This document shows positions 62,950 to 64,000 of a stretch of 64,000 bases of DNA, one piece after another. This stretch comes from Rhododendron vialii (taxonomy: Eukaryota; Streptophyta; Magnoliopsida; Ericales; Ericaceae). The notes beneath the pieces were generated by a model. It did not search any database, was not told where the DNA came from, and worked only from the letters and a program-made list of their open reading frames with translations. Position numbers and translations under genes: made by a program. Numbering within the stretch: position 1 is the stretch's first letter; each line of letters begins with the position of its first letter. The stretch covers positions 30,841,001-30,905,000 of the forward strand of contig NC_080568.1 in NCBI RefSeq assembly GCF_030253575.1, read 5' to 3'.

Positions 62950-64000
62950 GCGTGGTGGGATTGGTCCCTAAAAATTAGTTAAGATGAAAAGTAAAGTTAT
63001 CAAAAAAAGGTTACCCAGAGGCAAGGGCTGCCATAGCAGCCATACGTTAAAGAAACATACTTTCTAGAAATATGAGCTTATGACTTCAAACATCTTGTAT
63101 TCTTTTTTTTCTAGATCCCATTCTAAGCGCGCGCGCGCACATATATAAAATAAAGACTAATACTACTAGATACCAATATATTATATTTTGTAAATATATT
63201 TTTCCTATTTGCTAGGTTTTGAAGGAGAGAACAGATTGCATTTACACACGTTGCCGTTGTTTAATTTTAATCGCGTGATTAAAACATGGGATCATAACAT
63301 GAAATTTTAGGGATTTTTCCTGACCTAACCCTACCTTATACACTGATACGACTGATATAACCGTTGAAGAAATTTGGAGTTGTACCGGGGCCGGAAACCC
63401 CCCACCCCTGTGGTGGCCATCGGTTTTCTCTTTCACATAAAGAGTCAAAAGGGACAGCTAAATTAGTGTGATCGATTCATAACCATTACCCAAGTTGGTT
63501 TATAACTTTATATGCCATGTGTCTTTCCCTATTGGCAACTTGCCGATCCCCCTCCTTGGCTACTTCCCCACTTCCAAATCAACCCATGGAATATATTCCA
63601 TTCAGATTGACGCAACAATTGAAGCATTAGTCAAAAGATCAAAATGGAAACAATGCTATAATATCTAAATTTCTGTGTGCCAAATCGCATCTGATCTTCC
63701 TTGCCTCAATATTGCCTATATATAAGATTTGTTGCGATAGAGAATTGGTATGGAAAATGAGGAGTGATATGAGACGGAGAGGTGAGAGAAAGAACCGGAA
63801 AAGTGAAAACGAGAGTGAAAGAAGGAAGAGAGGTCTTGTATGAAGTTGTAGAGTCTTGTCTGGTAGCCAAGGATGACTTGCCTAAATCCTTTTATTTAAG
63901 GGGTTTTCATTCAAGAAAGCACCTTATTGGCTTTCTAGGCGTCATCCTTTGGCTATCCTGACTGGCTCTTCTCCTTCATGCTAGACCTTCTCTTCCATTG
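62950..64000. other. Right-edge intergenic DNA
   Basis: No gene seen. It holds a short (GC)n/(CA)n/(TA)n run at 63127-63147. From about 63715 there is a TATATAAG and a purine-rich stretch that could be the leader of a plus-strand gene beyond the edge. An inverted pair (GTAGCCAAGGATGAC, 63862-63876, against GTCATCCTTTGGCTA, 63941-63955) lies at the end. Confidence 0.4.

Overview
This is a stretch of a flowering-plant nuclear genome, from a dicot whose species I cannot name. The evidence is GT-AG introns of 70 to about 3000 bases, AT-rich intergenic DNA, site II/telo-box promoter motifs, plant-type MITEs, a TRIM retroelement and tRNA-derived SINEs. There is no bacterial, viral or organelle gene content.

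Genes from left to right: (1) the first exon of a minus-strand gene that fits TIM8, the small mitochondrial import chaperone (ATG at 1996), with the rest off the left edge; (2) the plus-strand mitochondrial pyruvate dehydrogenase E1 beta subunit, 14 exons, 8450-15356; (3) a minus-strand CDK-like Ser/Thr kinase with a myristoylated N-terminus, 7 exons, 17039-25224; (4) an unrecognised plus-strand 47-codon ORF with an acylation signal and one membrane segment, 36855-36998; (5) the minus-strand ubiquitin-conjugating enzyme UBC27 (E2 plus UBA), 5 exons, 39499-44001; (6) a plus-strand CASP-like four-helix membrane protein, 3 exons, 47282-48893; (7) a minus-strand single-exon ARM-repeat protein, 52363-54036. 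The exon models for genes 2, 3, 5 and 6 were joined by hand at GT/AG sites and give uninterrupted proteins of family-typical length.

The genes do not form a pathway. Their order does match, from memory, part of Arabidopsis chromosome 5 (TIM8 At5g50810, PDH-E1beta At5g50850, kinase At5g50860, UBC27 At5g50870, ARM protein At5g50900), so this looks like an old conserved gene block. The CASP-like gene and the small ORF are extra relative to that remembered list.

Regions between genes: 2.2-8.1 kb holds a MULE-type MITE, a probable solo Ty3/gypsy LTR with a Stowaway MITE inside it, and a MITE next to the PDH promoter. 25.3-36.6 kb is a gene-poor block with microsatellites, hairpin elements, SINE remnants, a 208-bp tandem duplication and a TIR element carrying GC-rich sequence. 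54.2-64 kb is AT-rich with no convincing gene. Young insertions also sit inside introns: a TRIM and a Stowaway in the kinase gene, and a MULE-MITE in UBC27. At least six tiny poly-A insertions with target-site duplications are scattered through the window and look like scars of extremely truncated LINE retrotransposition.
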